From contig JADHYV010000003.1 of NCBI GenBank assembly GCA_027604705.1, forward strand, positions 868,001 through 932,000: 64,000 nt of DNA, in the 5' to 3' direction. Below are positions 23,939-32,562 of the stretch, one piece after another; positions within the stretch are counted from its first letter, which is position 1, and the number at the start of each line of letters is the position of its first letter. Source of the stretch: Allomyces arbusculus (Eukaryota > Blastocladiomycota > Blastocladiomycetes > Blastocladiales > Blastocladiaceae). The position numbers were made by a program, and so were the translations under genes. Below the pieces are notes generated by a model that was not told where the DNA came from, made no database searches, and was given only the letters and a program-made list of their open reading frames with translations.

Positions 23939-25273
23939 ATGGGCTGCAGTGCCTTCCCGCCGCCGCGCCGCCCGCAGCGCGACAGCGCCGTCGCAGCCGG
24001 CTCGAGCGCGTCCGATGCGAGGGCTTTATCCGTCGAGCAAACGGCCCAAATGGAGCCCAAGGTTTCGCTTTGGCGCCTTCTCGTACCCGTATCCTCCGCT
24101 CCTCCGCACGACGCGGCTCCCGACGATGCCACTGTCGGCACACCCGCCGCGCCGTGGTCGGCGCTCGCCGAGCAAGCCGCGGCGGTCCATGCCGCGCTCC
24201 CCACCTATTTCGCCGCACTGGGTGTCACGCCGCACGATGCTAGCACTGACGTCGACGTTCTCGCCGGGCCGCCCGCGCACGACCCGGTGGAGAACGAGCC
24301 CGCGAGCGCGCCAGAACTCGTGGGCATGAGCGAGCCCGCCATCCCAGCGCGCATCGTCACCGACTCGGTCCTTGTGACCGAGCACGTGCCGTTGCCGGCA
24401 CCCGTCGCCGCCGATTCCGTGATTCGCGCGACCGGGACGGCCACGCTGGGTGCTCCACCATCGTCGGTCGCGTTCATGGGGCTCGCCGGCGACCCACTGG
24501 CCGAGAATACGGCCTTGCCCGCGCTCGACTGGTCGGCCGTGTCGGGCGGGACGCGCGTCGTGCGCGCGACCGCAGCGGCGACGACGACCTCGGCGTTGGG
24601 CGGAGGCTTCATCGTTTCCGGCATCTACATCCCGTGGTGGACCATCACGGTCCTCATTTGTGTGTTATGGATCTACTGGGTCCTGCTGGTGGCGAAGATG
24701 GGCAAGAAACTTATCCACAAGCTGCTCTGCATTGACGTCTTTCATGGGATCTATGTGATGGCCAGGAGGAAGATCTGCGGGAGCCGGCTCACCAAGGCAC
24801 GGGACAAGGCCAAGAAAGCCAAGAAGGCGAAGAAGGAGAAGAAGAAGGAGAAGAAGGAGAAGAAGAAGGAGAAGAAGAGGGCAAGGAGAGCCCGTGAGGC
24901 CGAGTTTGGCGACGGCGTCGACATGGGTCAATACGCCATGGCGGGGTCAATGCGCGCCATCCCGTCGGCCGCCAACGTGGACGCCTACTTGGCCGCGCAG
25001 GCGTCGATGATGCGCGCTCCGGCGGCGCTCTCGAGCTCGGCGCTCGCCATGGGCATGACGGTGCCCGGCGCGGGCATGATGCCGGAAATGGCACAGGCCA
25101 TGATGCTCACGCAGCAGCAGCAGGGCATGACCATGCCGCACAACTACACGGACTTGCTCGCGCAGTCGCTCGAGATGGGGGGCACGCTCTCGGCTGGGTC
25201 GTCGCCGCGTACGGGTCGCCGCCAGCAGCGCGGCGGTAAGATTTTGCGCAAGGGCACGAGTAGCGTGATGTGA
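23939..25273 (+). CDS. Single-pass membrane protein of unrecognised family, tandem copy 1
   Basis: An intronless 444-codon gene starting at CCACCATGGGCTGC, so the protein begins MGCS, a possible myristoylation/palmitoylation signal. Residues 1-220 are Ala/Pro/Ser/Thr-rich. One hydrophobic segment lies at about 231-250 (IPWWTITVLICVLWIYW), followed by a basic membrane-proximal helix (KKLIHKLLCIDVFHGIY). A Lys/Glu block lies at about 286-319, made almost entirely of KK and EK steps. The C-terminal domain carries NVDAYLAAQASMMRAPAAL near 345, then Gln/Met-rich sequence, and ends in a basic GGKILRKG motif. The same order of parts and the same NVDAYL motif occur in the gene at 25966, so they are paralogues. 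I recognise no known domain and cannot assign a function. An anchored protein with a nucleic-acid- or lipid-binding Lys tail is one reading. Confidence 0.75.
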   Translation: MGCSAFPPPRRPQRDSAVAAGSSASDARALSVEQTAQMEPKVSLWRLLVPVSSAPPHDAAPDDATVGTPAAPWSALAEQAAAVHAALPTYFAALGVTPHDASTDVDVLAGPPAHDPVENEPASAPELVGMSEPAIPARIVTDSVLVTEHVPLPAPVAADSVIRATGTATLGAPPSSVAFMGLAGDPLAENTALPALDWSAVSGGTRVVRATAAATTTSALGGGFIVSGIYIPWWTITVLICVLWIYWVLLVAKMGKKLIHKLLCIDVFHGIYVMARRKICGSRLTKARDKAKKAKKAKKEKKKEKKEKKKEKKRARRAREAEFGDGVDMGQYAMAGSMRAIPSAANVDAYLAAQASMMRAPAALSSSALAMGMTVPGAGMMPEMAQAMMLTQQQQGMTMPHNYTDLLAQSLEMGGTLSAGSSPRTGRRQQRGGKILRKGTSSVM

Positions 25274-25965
25274 GTGGAGGAAGAGTGGGGGCTTGGGGCG
25301 GGAGAGAGAGGAGCTGGAGGAGCTGGTCGAGGCACTACATGGCAGAGGAGAGACAGTACTCAAGGGGTCGAATATGGGTGGAGAGCGGAGGTGAAATCAT
25401 TTGGTTCCTGTCCGGCAAGTTTGATCAAAGACTGATTTGAACGACCTGATGTTGTGATTGAGCCCCGACTGTCTTGAGCACCCTCACCCCCCGTCACAGA
25501 TCATCATCTCCAAGAGCCCCGACTTGCACCCGGGGCTGCAACGGGGCCAAACAAGGAAAGCACGCCGTGATTCACACCTCGCGGGTGAGTGCTGATATAT
25601 GGCCAATTGAATTCATGGCGCTGCGCTGCGTCAGACGCATGGCACCGAATAAGCCGTGCCGATGTCTACTTACCCACTGCAATGCCGCTGCACCATGCTC
25701 GACCACTTCTCCCGCGGTCTCACTCCGACTTGACTGCGCACCCGCTGCGCGACCTCTCCATCTCCAGTGACCCCCGTCCCGGTGACGAGGACTACGCCAA
25801 TAGACCGACCGACCTACCGACCGTCCACGACGATACCTAGGCCCTCCACGCCGGACCCCAAGGCGACAGCGACACGCAACATCAAGCGACAGCGGCTGGT
25901 TCCGCTGTCGCTTCCACGCTCTCACCCCAAAGAGACTGCCGTCCACATCGCTCGTCGAATTTACC
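25274..25965. other. Intergenic spacer between paralogues
   Basis: About 690 nt between the two membrane-protein copies, holding the 3' flank of the first and the leader of the second. Shadow frames only. Confidence 0.5.
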
Positions 25966-27465
25966 ATGGATCTCGCACCGATTGCCCTCGCAGCGACGAC
26001 TCCAGCAGTGCTGGCGTCAGCACGTTTTCCCGCGGGTTTCTTCCCTGCCGGCATTCGTGCCGCGGGGCCCTTCCCCGTCGGCGCCCTCCCTTCGGGACCC
26101 GTGCCCGCTCGAAAAATCGACTGGACTCCGGACGCGGCCTCGCCCGTTTCCGGCCCATGGGTCGGCCGTGACGAGCAGACGGCCGTGCTCGACGGCGGCG
26201 CGGCGCAGATGTGGGCCGCGCGCGTCGCTGGTTCCGCGGCCACGAGCGACCTCCACCTCGTCGACTCGAACGCGGTCCCGGTGCGGCGGGACGCCGACCC
26301 ACGCGTCTGGGCAGCCCTGGCCGCGCAAGCGGCTGCTATTGGCGTGCAACTCCCGGCGTGCGGCATGGCCAGCGCCGATCCGCCGGGGCCTCCCCTGCCC
26401 GACGTGCGCGAAGCGACCAAGACGGTCGCGGTCCCAGACGACGCGGCAAGTCCAGCCGCGCCGGCGGCGCGTGGCGCGGCGGCCGATGCAGCCGTGCCAC
26501 AGCCAACGCCCATGTCAATGACTACGGGGAAGCACGAGGCCTGGACGACAGGTGCGACCGAGTACGTGACGGCGTATGGCGCGACGGCGATGGCGACGCC
26601 GTTCGACGAGGTCATGGCGCGCGCGGAGATGCCGCCTGTGCAGCCGTTCACGCTCACATGGTGGTGGATCACGACCGTGTCGACGACGACGCGCACAACG
26701 ACCACGACAACGACGCGCACAACAACAACGGCGACGGTGCCCTCGGGAACGCCTGTGGTAGATCTCTCGGTCTTTGGCAATTGGCTCTATGGGATTGATT
26801 TCCCGTGGTGGGGCAAGCTCCTCGCCATCATCATCTTCATCTGGGTTGGAGCCTGTGCCCACATGTACAAGATCAAGAGGTTCGTCGACAAGTTTATGTG
26901 CGTGGCGCTCTATCGAAAAGTCTACAACACGCTCGTCACCGCGTCGCGCGAAGCCAACCGCAAGGCAAAGGACGCGGTTAAGCTCGACAAGGCCGAGAAG
27001 GCTGCGGCCTACCTGCACCAGCCGGACCCCGGCACGCCGTCGTCGTCGAGCTCGTCGAGCTCGTCCGACTCGTCCGACGACGATCGGCGCCGCCCCAACA
27101 TGAACAAGTACGCGACCGCGCAAATGCGCGCGGCCGCGTCGATGACGATGCGCGGGATGCCGCCGGCCGTCGCCAATGTAGACGCTTACTTGGCCGCACA
27201 GGCGTCGATGATGCGCGCGCCCGCGGCACTTTCGAGCTCGGCGCTCATGCAGTCGCAGTTGCAGGCCGCCATGATGCAGTCCGGGACCATGCCGCACGCC
27301 GCGAGCGCAAGCGCGCTCACCATGCACCCAAAGTACGCCGGGTTGCTGCAGCAGTCGCTCACGAATGGACGGGGGCCCGGGTCGGCCGCGGGGACGGGCA
27401 AGCGCCAGAAGGGCGCCAAGATTGTGCGCAAGGGGATGTACGGCTCGGCGAGCGCAATCGTGTGA
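25966..27465 (+). CDS. Single-pass membrane protein of unrecognised family, tandem copy 2
   Basis: An intronless 499-codon gene with a TTACCATGG start. Residues 1-225 are Ala/Pro-rich with no signal peptide that I trust. A Thr/Arg tract (TTTRTTTTTTTRTTTT-like) lies at 232-262. One hydrophobic segment follows at about 284-300 (WWGKLLAIIIFIWVGA), then a basic helix ending KFMCVALYRKVY. This matches copy 1 in order and spacing: a Pro-Trp-Trp pair before the membrane segment, Cys and Tyr in the helix after it. In place of the Lys/Glu block there is a shorter Lys-rich helix and a Ser/Asp run (near 360-375). The C-terminus repeats NVDAYLAAQASMMRAPAAL (near 403), a YAGLLQQSL stretch and the basic GAKIVRKG end. 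The shared C-terminal domain is the most conserved part and is likely the functional core. Family unknown. Confidence 0.75.
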   Translation: MDLAPIALAATTPAVLASARFPAGFFPAGIRAAGPFPVGALPSGPVPARKIDWTPDAASPVSGPWVGRDEQTAVLDGGAAQMWAARVAGSAATSDLHLVDSNAVPVRRDADPRVWAALAAQAAAIGVQLPACGMASADPPGPPLPDVREATKTVAVPDDAASPAAPAARGAAADAAVPQPTPMSMTTGKHEAWTTGATEYVTAYGATAMATPFDEVMARAEMPPVQPFTLTWWWITTVSTTTRTTTTTTTRTTTTATVPSGTPVVDLSVFGNWLYGIDFPWWGKLLAIIIFIWVGACAHMYKIKRFVDKFMCVALYRKVYNTLVTASREANRKAKDAVKLDKAEKAAAYLHQPDPGTPSSSSSSSSSDSSDDDRRRPNMNKYATAQMRAAASMTMRGMPPAVANVDAYLAAQASMMRAPAALSSSALMQSQLQAAMMQSGTMPHAASASALTMHPKYAGLLQQSLTNGRGPGSAAGTGKRQKGAKIVRKGMYGSASAIV

Positions 27466-29184
27466 GCGAGAGCAAGTATCTTGGGGGGTGGTACAGAAGA
27501 CAGGACGGAACGCACTGGGTCGACTTGATGCGCATTGATGGCAAGAATAGGTTGCGCGAGTTGCTTTATGAGACAAGTCGAAATGGCCGTTGCAAAGTGA
27601 TTGATTGTGTTTTTCGGGGAGCAACTCTTGCATGGTGAGGTCCGCGCCCGGCGCTTCCGGTCCGTAATCTAAGCCTTGGGCAAGCACGCCGCGATATGAG
27701 CGGCGCGTGCTGTGCTGTGCGCCTCGTCATAGCGGTTATCGGTAGTCGCGGCGTTAGAGCCGGCAGCGTTGGGGGAAGGCTCAGCGTTCACGATGCACCC
27801 GGTGCTCATTTCTTCGACCTGCATACCCCCTCAGGCCCACTGCAACCGCGCCCATCAACGCGTTGATCAAAGCGAGTCGATTGCCCGAACCGACGCAGAG
27901 ATCCCTGACCTGTAGCAATTCATCCGGCTGCCCTTCGTACCGTTGAAACCATGCCAACCAAAACGACATTGTCGGCTGCTGCCCTGATCGCGTCGCCACT
28001 GATGTTGATGTCCCGGATACGGTGTGTGGCGCTGCTTCGGCAGCTTTGCTGCCCTTGCCATTTCCGCACGTGCCATCTTGTGCAAGTGGCGGCGGCTGAC
28101 ATCGAGCATGCCGCTCACCACGTACGCCGGTCTTCTCAAAGGGTGGAGAACGTGCTCTCGGCCGAGGCATTTCCGCTGCGAACGTGCTGCCGCGAGAAGG
28201 ACGCCAACTGGGCACACAAAGCGGCGCACACCCCAACGAGTATTGAAGCGGGAGCGAAGGTTGTGCGGTGGGCAGGAGACAAACCACGAGGTGGACGATA
28301 CGCATGGATAACAGGAACAGACTGCCCGTCGAGGAGCGACACGCGGTTTTAACCTGCCGGCTGTGTACTGGCAGAGCCGTTTGGCTTGACGACCGACAAT
28401 GGCCACCGACTCGCACCGGCATACCGCATGCGACCGGCGAGCAGCGCGGTCACCTATTTGCCATGGGATCGGCACCGGAACGTGCATCGGAACCGGGCTC
28501 TGGGTGCTCACGACGCTGTGAGCGGTGCTCGTTTTTCCATCCCAATGCGTCAGCCGTGATAGTGACCCTGGACTTGATAGGGCAGTGGAACACGACCTGA
28601 ACATCGAACGGTGGACTTGATTGGATGGATGGCAAGGATGTACGGCCTGGATTGTTTCTTATTGACGTGCTGAGCGCGCGAAAGCCACCAAGTCGGCCCG
28701 CAACCGATACGATCGACCACGTATGCGGCGTGATGGAGAATACTCAAGAGTGCGCCGCGAACACGACAACACGATTTGCGCTCTGCGCGCGCTGCCCTGC
28801 CACAAACGACATGGGACCGGACGTGATCGGCGACCGTAGTATCTCCAATTTATGCGCGGCATATTTACCCACCTCAGCCCGTCCGGCACGGTGGTGTGTG
28901 CGAGATCGGCGCGGTGTGTGGCCAGGAGAGACGCCACTGGGTGGACTTGATGCGGGGGGACGACAAACCATGGTATTTGATTCAGGTTGTGACCAACAAG
29001 GGCAATTATTGGGCCAAAGATGGCGTGACGCGCATCTCGCCCAGCGACCCGAACGCAAATCCCACCCACGTTCTGTTGCCGCGGCCATCCAGTCCATCAA
29101 TATCGCTTTTAGTGCATGGTTCACGCCCTCGGCATCTTCTATTTCTCCCTTTCCGCTCTGTGGAGTCCCCGCCAGTCTGCAGCC
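27466..29184. other. Intergenic region, no gene seen
   Basis: About 1.7 kb between convergent genes. Overlapping frames of up to 245 codons on the minus strand (27781-28604) have mixed composition but no recognisable domain and no consistent start. A phrase close to CACTGGGTCGACTTGATGCG at about 27511 recurs as CACTGGGTGGACTTGATGCG near 28932, and a weaker match lies near 28606. This may be a decayed repeat. Confidence 0.35.
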
Positions 29185-30692
29185 CTACTCGCCCTCGCGC
29201 GTCCCTGCCCCCGCGCCCGTCCCCGTCATCGACGACCGCGACCTCGTCTTCCCTCCAATCAGGGACGACTGCCTTGATGTGCGCCCACTCGCGGACGTAC
29301 TCGTTACGGCGACGGGCCGATCAATCGTGCCGACCTCAGCCGCAGGCGCGCGCCACTCGCCGCCCTTGGTGATCCCACACCCGTCGTACTTGTCCTTCCA
29401 GATCCAGGCATTACTCGGCAAATCGACCCCTTGGTTGGCGGCCATGCGAAAGTACCGTGCGGCCAGGACCTTGTCACGGCGCACGCCGTCCCCCGCGAGA
29501 TGGTAGGTGGCGAGATCAATCTGCGCATCCGGGTCCCCGAGATTGGCGGCGATTTGGAAGTAGAAGAGCGCGGTGCGTTGCGATTTTGGTGTGCCCCACC
29601 CGTGCCGGAACGACTGGCCCAGCTCGTAAATGGCCATGGTCAGTTCCCGCGCAGCAAGCGCCATCGGGGACGCGGAATTGACGGCGTGCCGCATCGCCAG
29701 GTCGGCCGCGCGAGAAAGGTGTAAGAAGGACGTGTCTTCGTCGACGGGCACACCCCAGCCACTACCATCGTCCATCACCGTTCAGTCCAGCGCAATACGG
29801 GCGACCAAACTGGTCGGACGTACCTGCGCAACGCCATCCCATACAAGAACGCGCCCAGCGGGGACCCCAACTCTGCGGCCCGCTGGAACTGCGCGGTACT
29901 TTCCGCCAACTGCATGACTTCATGCAACTGGATCCCGCGATGAATACAGGCATCGGCCTCGACCTGCGCAGGGTCCTCGGGCGGCGGCGCGTGCGACCGC
30001 GTCGACTGCATCGTCCCAACGGACCGCGCAACTGTGCCCGTGCGCGTCACCGACCGGTGCAGCGTCATATTGCATAGCAGCGCGCTCAGATCCGGCGCGG
30101 GGCGCGAAATGGTTCCGTCCGGCGCGGGCGCCGAGGAGGCGGCGGGGCTAGCCGAGTCGTGCGGCGGCGCGGCGGCGAGCGCGGACGAGGAGGGCGGGGA
30201 CGACGAGAGGTGGCCCGAGACGTTCGCGATCCCACCGGCGGTGGGACGGTCGGTCCGGCTCGCCGTATCGTGCCCCGTGCGCGGCATCGCGCGTGGCGCC
30301 GTCCCCGTTGCCGTCGTCATCGCGCGCGGGATCGCGTTCGCGATTGGTGGCTTGCCCGTCGAATCAGCGCGCAGCGGCAGGACCGGCCGTGGAGGCAGAG
30401 TTCCGGCACGCATCGGGGACGTCGGAAAGGAGCGATCAGGGCCAGCCGCCGGCGCCGGCGACGACGGGTACCGCGCGGCGGGCTGCGTGCTGCCCGACTC
30501 AACGACGTGCACGGGTGGCGGTAACGTTGGGTTGGGATCGGCGGCGAGCGACGGCCGTGCGGTTTGGAAGTAGCTGTTGACGACCGAGTCGATCGACCGG
30601 CACGCGCCGAGCGTCGAGGGGGTGGGAGCCGTCGCGCTGGTAGCGCGCGGACCGGTGCCGGGGGTCGGCGATGGTGGCAGGTTTTCGGCCAT
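29185..30692 (-). CDS. Sel1-repeat (SLR) protein with long disordered N-terminus
   Basis: Exon 1 (30692-29824) and exon 2 (29761-29185) join in phase 2 (GTACGT donor, GGTAG acceptor), giving 481 residues. Residues 1-230 are Pro/Ser/Ala-rich and probably disordered. From about 245 there are Sel1-like helical repeats. These include IQLHEVMQLAESTAQFQRAAELG followed by LGAFLYGMALRSGWGV across the splice, and LGQSFRHGWGTPKSQRTALFYFQIAANLGDPDAQ, then LATYHLAGDGVRRD and ARYFRMAANQG. Splicing restores the ALRxGWG repeat core, which supports the intron. Sel1 repeats are protein-protein scaffolds. The arrangement resembles fungal DSF2-like proteins, which act in signalling or growth, but orthology is not proven. 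The gene shares a 397-nt divergent promoter with MED20. Confidence 0.75.
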
Positions 30693-31089
30693 GGTCGATC
30701 TACGAAGAAGTCGAGGAGCGGCGGTGGCCGAGGGCAGGCGCGCGCAATCGCGCGGGTGCGCAAGGTGCAGGGTTGAGGTCGGTGGTTGGATCGCAGGCGA
30801 GCCGGGCGTCGAGAAAGAAGAGGGAGCGAGGGTTTGCAGCGAGAATGAGGGCCAAATTGGGCGACGAGCGGGACTGGCACGGGGGCTCGAGTGGGGCGTG
30901 CAGCGTGGACGGCGAGGACGAGGCCGGCGAGGACGAGCACGCGCGCCGCGGTGCGAAACGTCTCGCACCATGCCAGTGCGATACGCACGTGCCCGTGACG
31001 TGGACACTGGGTGGCTCGTTGCCGTGCGGCTCTTGTCGTCGCGCCGTTGTCGTCGTCGTCGTGATCAGCAGTTCCGTCGCAACCGCGCC
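30693..31089. promoter_or_regulatory. Short divergent promoter, Sel1 gene / MED20
   Basis: 397 nt separate the two start codons, which face away from each other, so the promoters of both genes must overlap here. No specific binding motif is claimed. Confidence 0.5.
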
Positions 31090-31863
31090 ATGATCGGCCC
31101 CACCGCCGCGGCGGCAGCAGCAGCAGCAAGAGGCAGCGTCCCCGCCGCGCCCGCCGCGCCCATGTCCACCGCAACATCCGTGCCCGCACCGGGCAATCCA
31201 CCAGCAACGACAGCACCAGACTCAACACCCCCCGCCCCGACCGCCCCACCAAGCACTCGCCCTCCAACCGGAACGGGTCTACCGCACTGCGTCGTGCTCG
31301 TCCCCACCACCGACCCATCGCGCGCCGACCGGCTCGCGCAAGCCCTGCGCGGCGGCGGCACTCCCGCTGGCGGCGGGTACACGACCAAACTGCAGCTCGA
31401 CGTGCACGTCTTCCGGTCCACCGCGCAACACGTCTCCGCGCAGCGGCTCTACGTCTTCCAGCACGCAGCGAGCAGCGGGTCAAGGTGGGACGCCGTCGCC
31501 ATCGAGCCGTCAGGCGCGCGAATTACGGCGTCACGGCACGCCCTTGCGCTCGTAACGCGGCTCAAGAACTTGTGGACGCCGCGACAAGTCGCGCGGATTG
31601 ATGGGATCGTGTTAGATTTGCGCGACTTTGCCGTGTCGGTCGGGCAGCTGTATGTGGCGTCGGCGCCCGTTGCGACGGTCGTGCATGTTGCTGGCCGCGT
31701 GCGAAATGTCGGCGACGCGGTCGTGCGCGATTTGGTCGACCGCGTGGTCGTGCCGGCAGTCGCTGGGGATGGTGATTATGGCGGCAAGGTGGAGACGAGC
31801 CCGGTTCTGGACGATGCGGTTGCGTGCTTTTTGCATGTGTTTCGCGCGCGCGGCGTGCTGTGA
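31090..31863 (+). CDS. MED20: Mediator of RNA polymerase II transcription subunit 20
   Basis: A single 257-codon exon. After an Ala/Pro/Thr-rich leader (about 55 residues) the Med20 fold begins with CVVLVPTT. The diagnostic region is KLQLDVHVFRS, then RLYVFQHAAS, then LVTRLKNLWTPRQVARIDG, then LRDFAVSVGQLYVASAPVATVVHV. This matches the family pattern of a tubby/TBP-like beta sheet with the KxLWTxRQ helix and a DFxVxVG strand. Med20 pairs with Med18 in the movable jaw of the Mediator head module, which contacts RNA polymerase II. The gene is intronless. A MED17-like gene, another head subunit, lies about 14 kb away. The start at 31090 is the first in-frame Met after the divergent promoter; an internal start is possible. 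Confidence 0.75.
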   Translation: MIGPTAAAAAAAARGSVPAAPAAPMSTATSVPAPGNPPATTAPDSTPPAPTAPPSTRPPTGTGLPHCVVLVPTTDPSRADRLAQALRGGGTPAGGGYTTKLQLDVHVFRSTAQHVSAQRLYVFQHAASSGSRWDAVAIEPSGARITASRHALALVTRLKNLWTPRQVARIDGIVLDLRDFAVSVGQLYVASAPVATVVHVAGRVRNVGDAVVRDLVDRVVVPAVAGDGDYGGKVETSPVLDDAVACFLHVFRARGVL

Positions 31864-32562
31864 AACAAGATGCCGTGGCTTTGTTTCGACTCGCTCGTGG
31901 GTGCTGGCGTTGGTTTGTGGGAGAATGAGACATGGACTACGACTTGGAGAGTCGCCGTCCCCGTCCTGATCCGGCCGCTGATGTTCCTCCTGCCCGCCAT
32001 GGCCGAGGTCGACGCGCTCTGGGCACACGTCGCACCGACCACACCGTTGCATCTCATCTCCACCTGAAGTTTGGGCCGCTGGTGTTGGGCCAACGGTGAC
32101 CTCTCCCCCTCGTGCCCTTGCTTGTGTTGACATCAGGTTCACTGTCCTCGTGCTTGCCGGCGCTGCCGGGATCACTCCCCTCGTTGTGAACATGTTGCGG
32201 AAGCAAGAACACATTAACGCGCATTTGCTTTATTTCGGAAAGGTTGTTTTCTGGGGAGCGAAGAAAGCTTCATGATCGCCAATGTCGAGACGTGGCGAAC
32301 ATGAACGAACGCAGGGAAGGCAACTTGTCACGTGCAGGCACGCGGCCCACGCGCACCCTGCGTTCGGTGGCGATCAGCGTTGGCTCAACGTGTCGAAGGC
32401 AGAGCAAATCCGCGCCAAGTCAGCGTCGTCGAACCCGTGCCGTCGTCGTCGTCGTCGTCGTTAATTACAAGAGCGCGGCCAACCCCCACCACAAGCACCC
32501 GCATTCCTCGCGCGCGTGTCGTCTCAACTCTCCACCCACCCCCTCCTCAACCCGCCACCACC
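31864..32562. other. Intergenic region, no gene seen
   Basis: About 700 nt between MED20 and the Hsp110 gene on the same strand, holding the 3' flank and the promoter. A GTC/CGT trinucleotide tract lies near 32440-32460. Shadow frames only. Confidence 0.5.

Noticed and set aside
28896-29372. A frame with KPWYLIQVVTNKGNYW that faintly recalls a WGR domain.
   Set aside because: The similarity covers about 20 residues only, lacks the Trp-Gly-Arg core and continues into low-complexity sequence.
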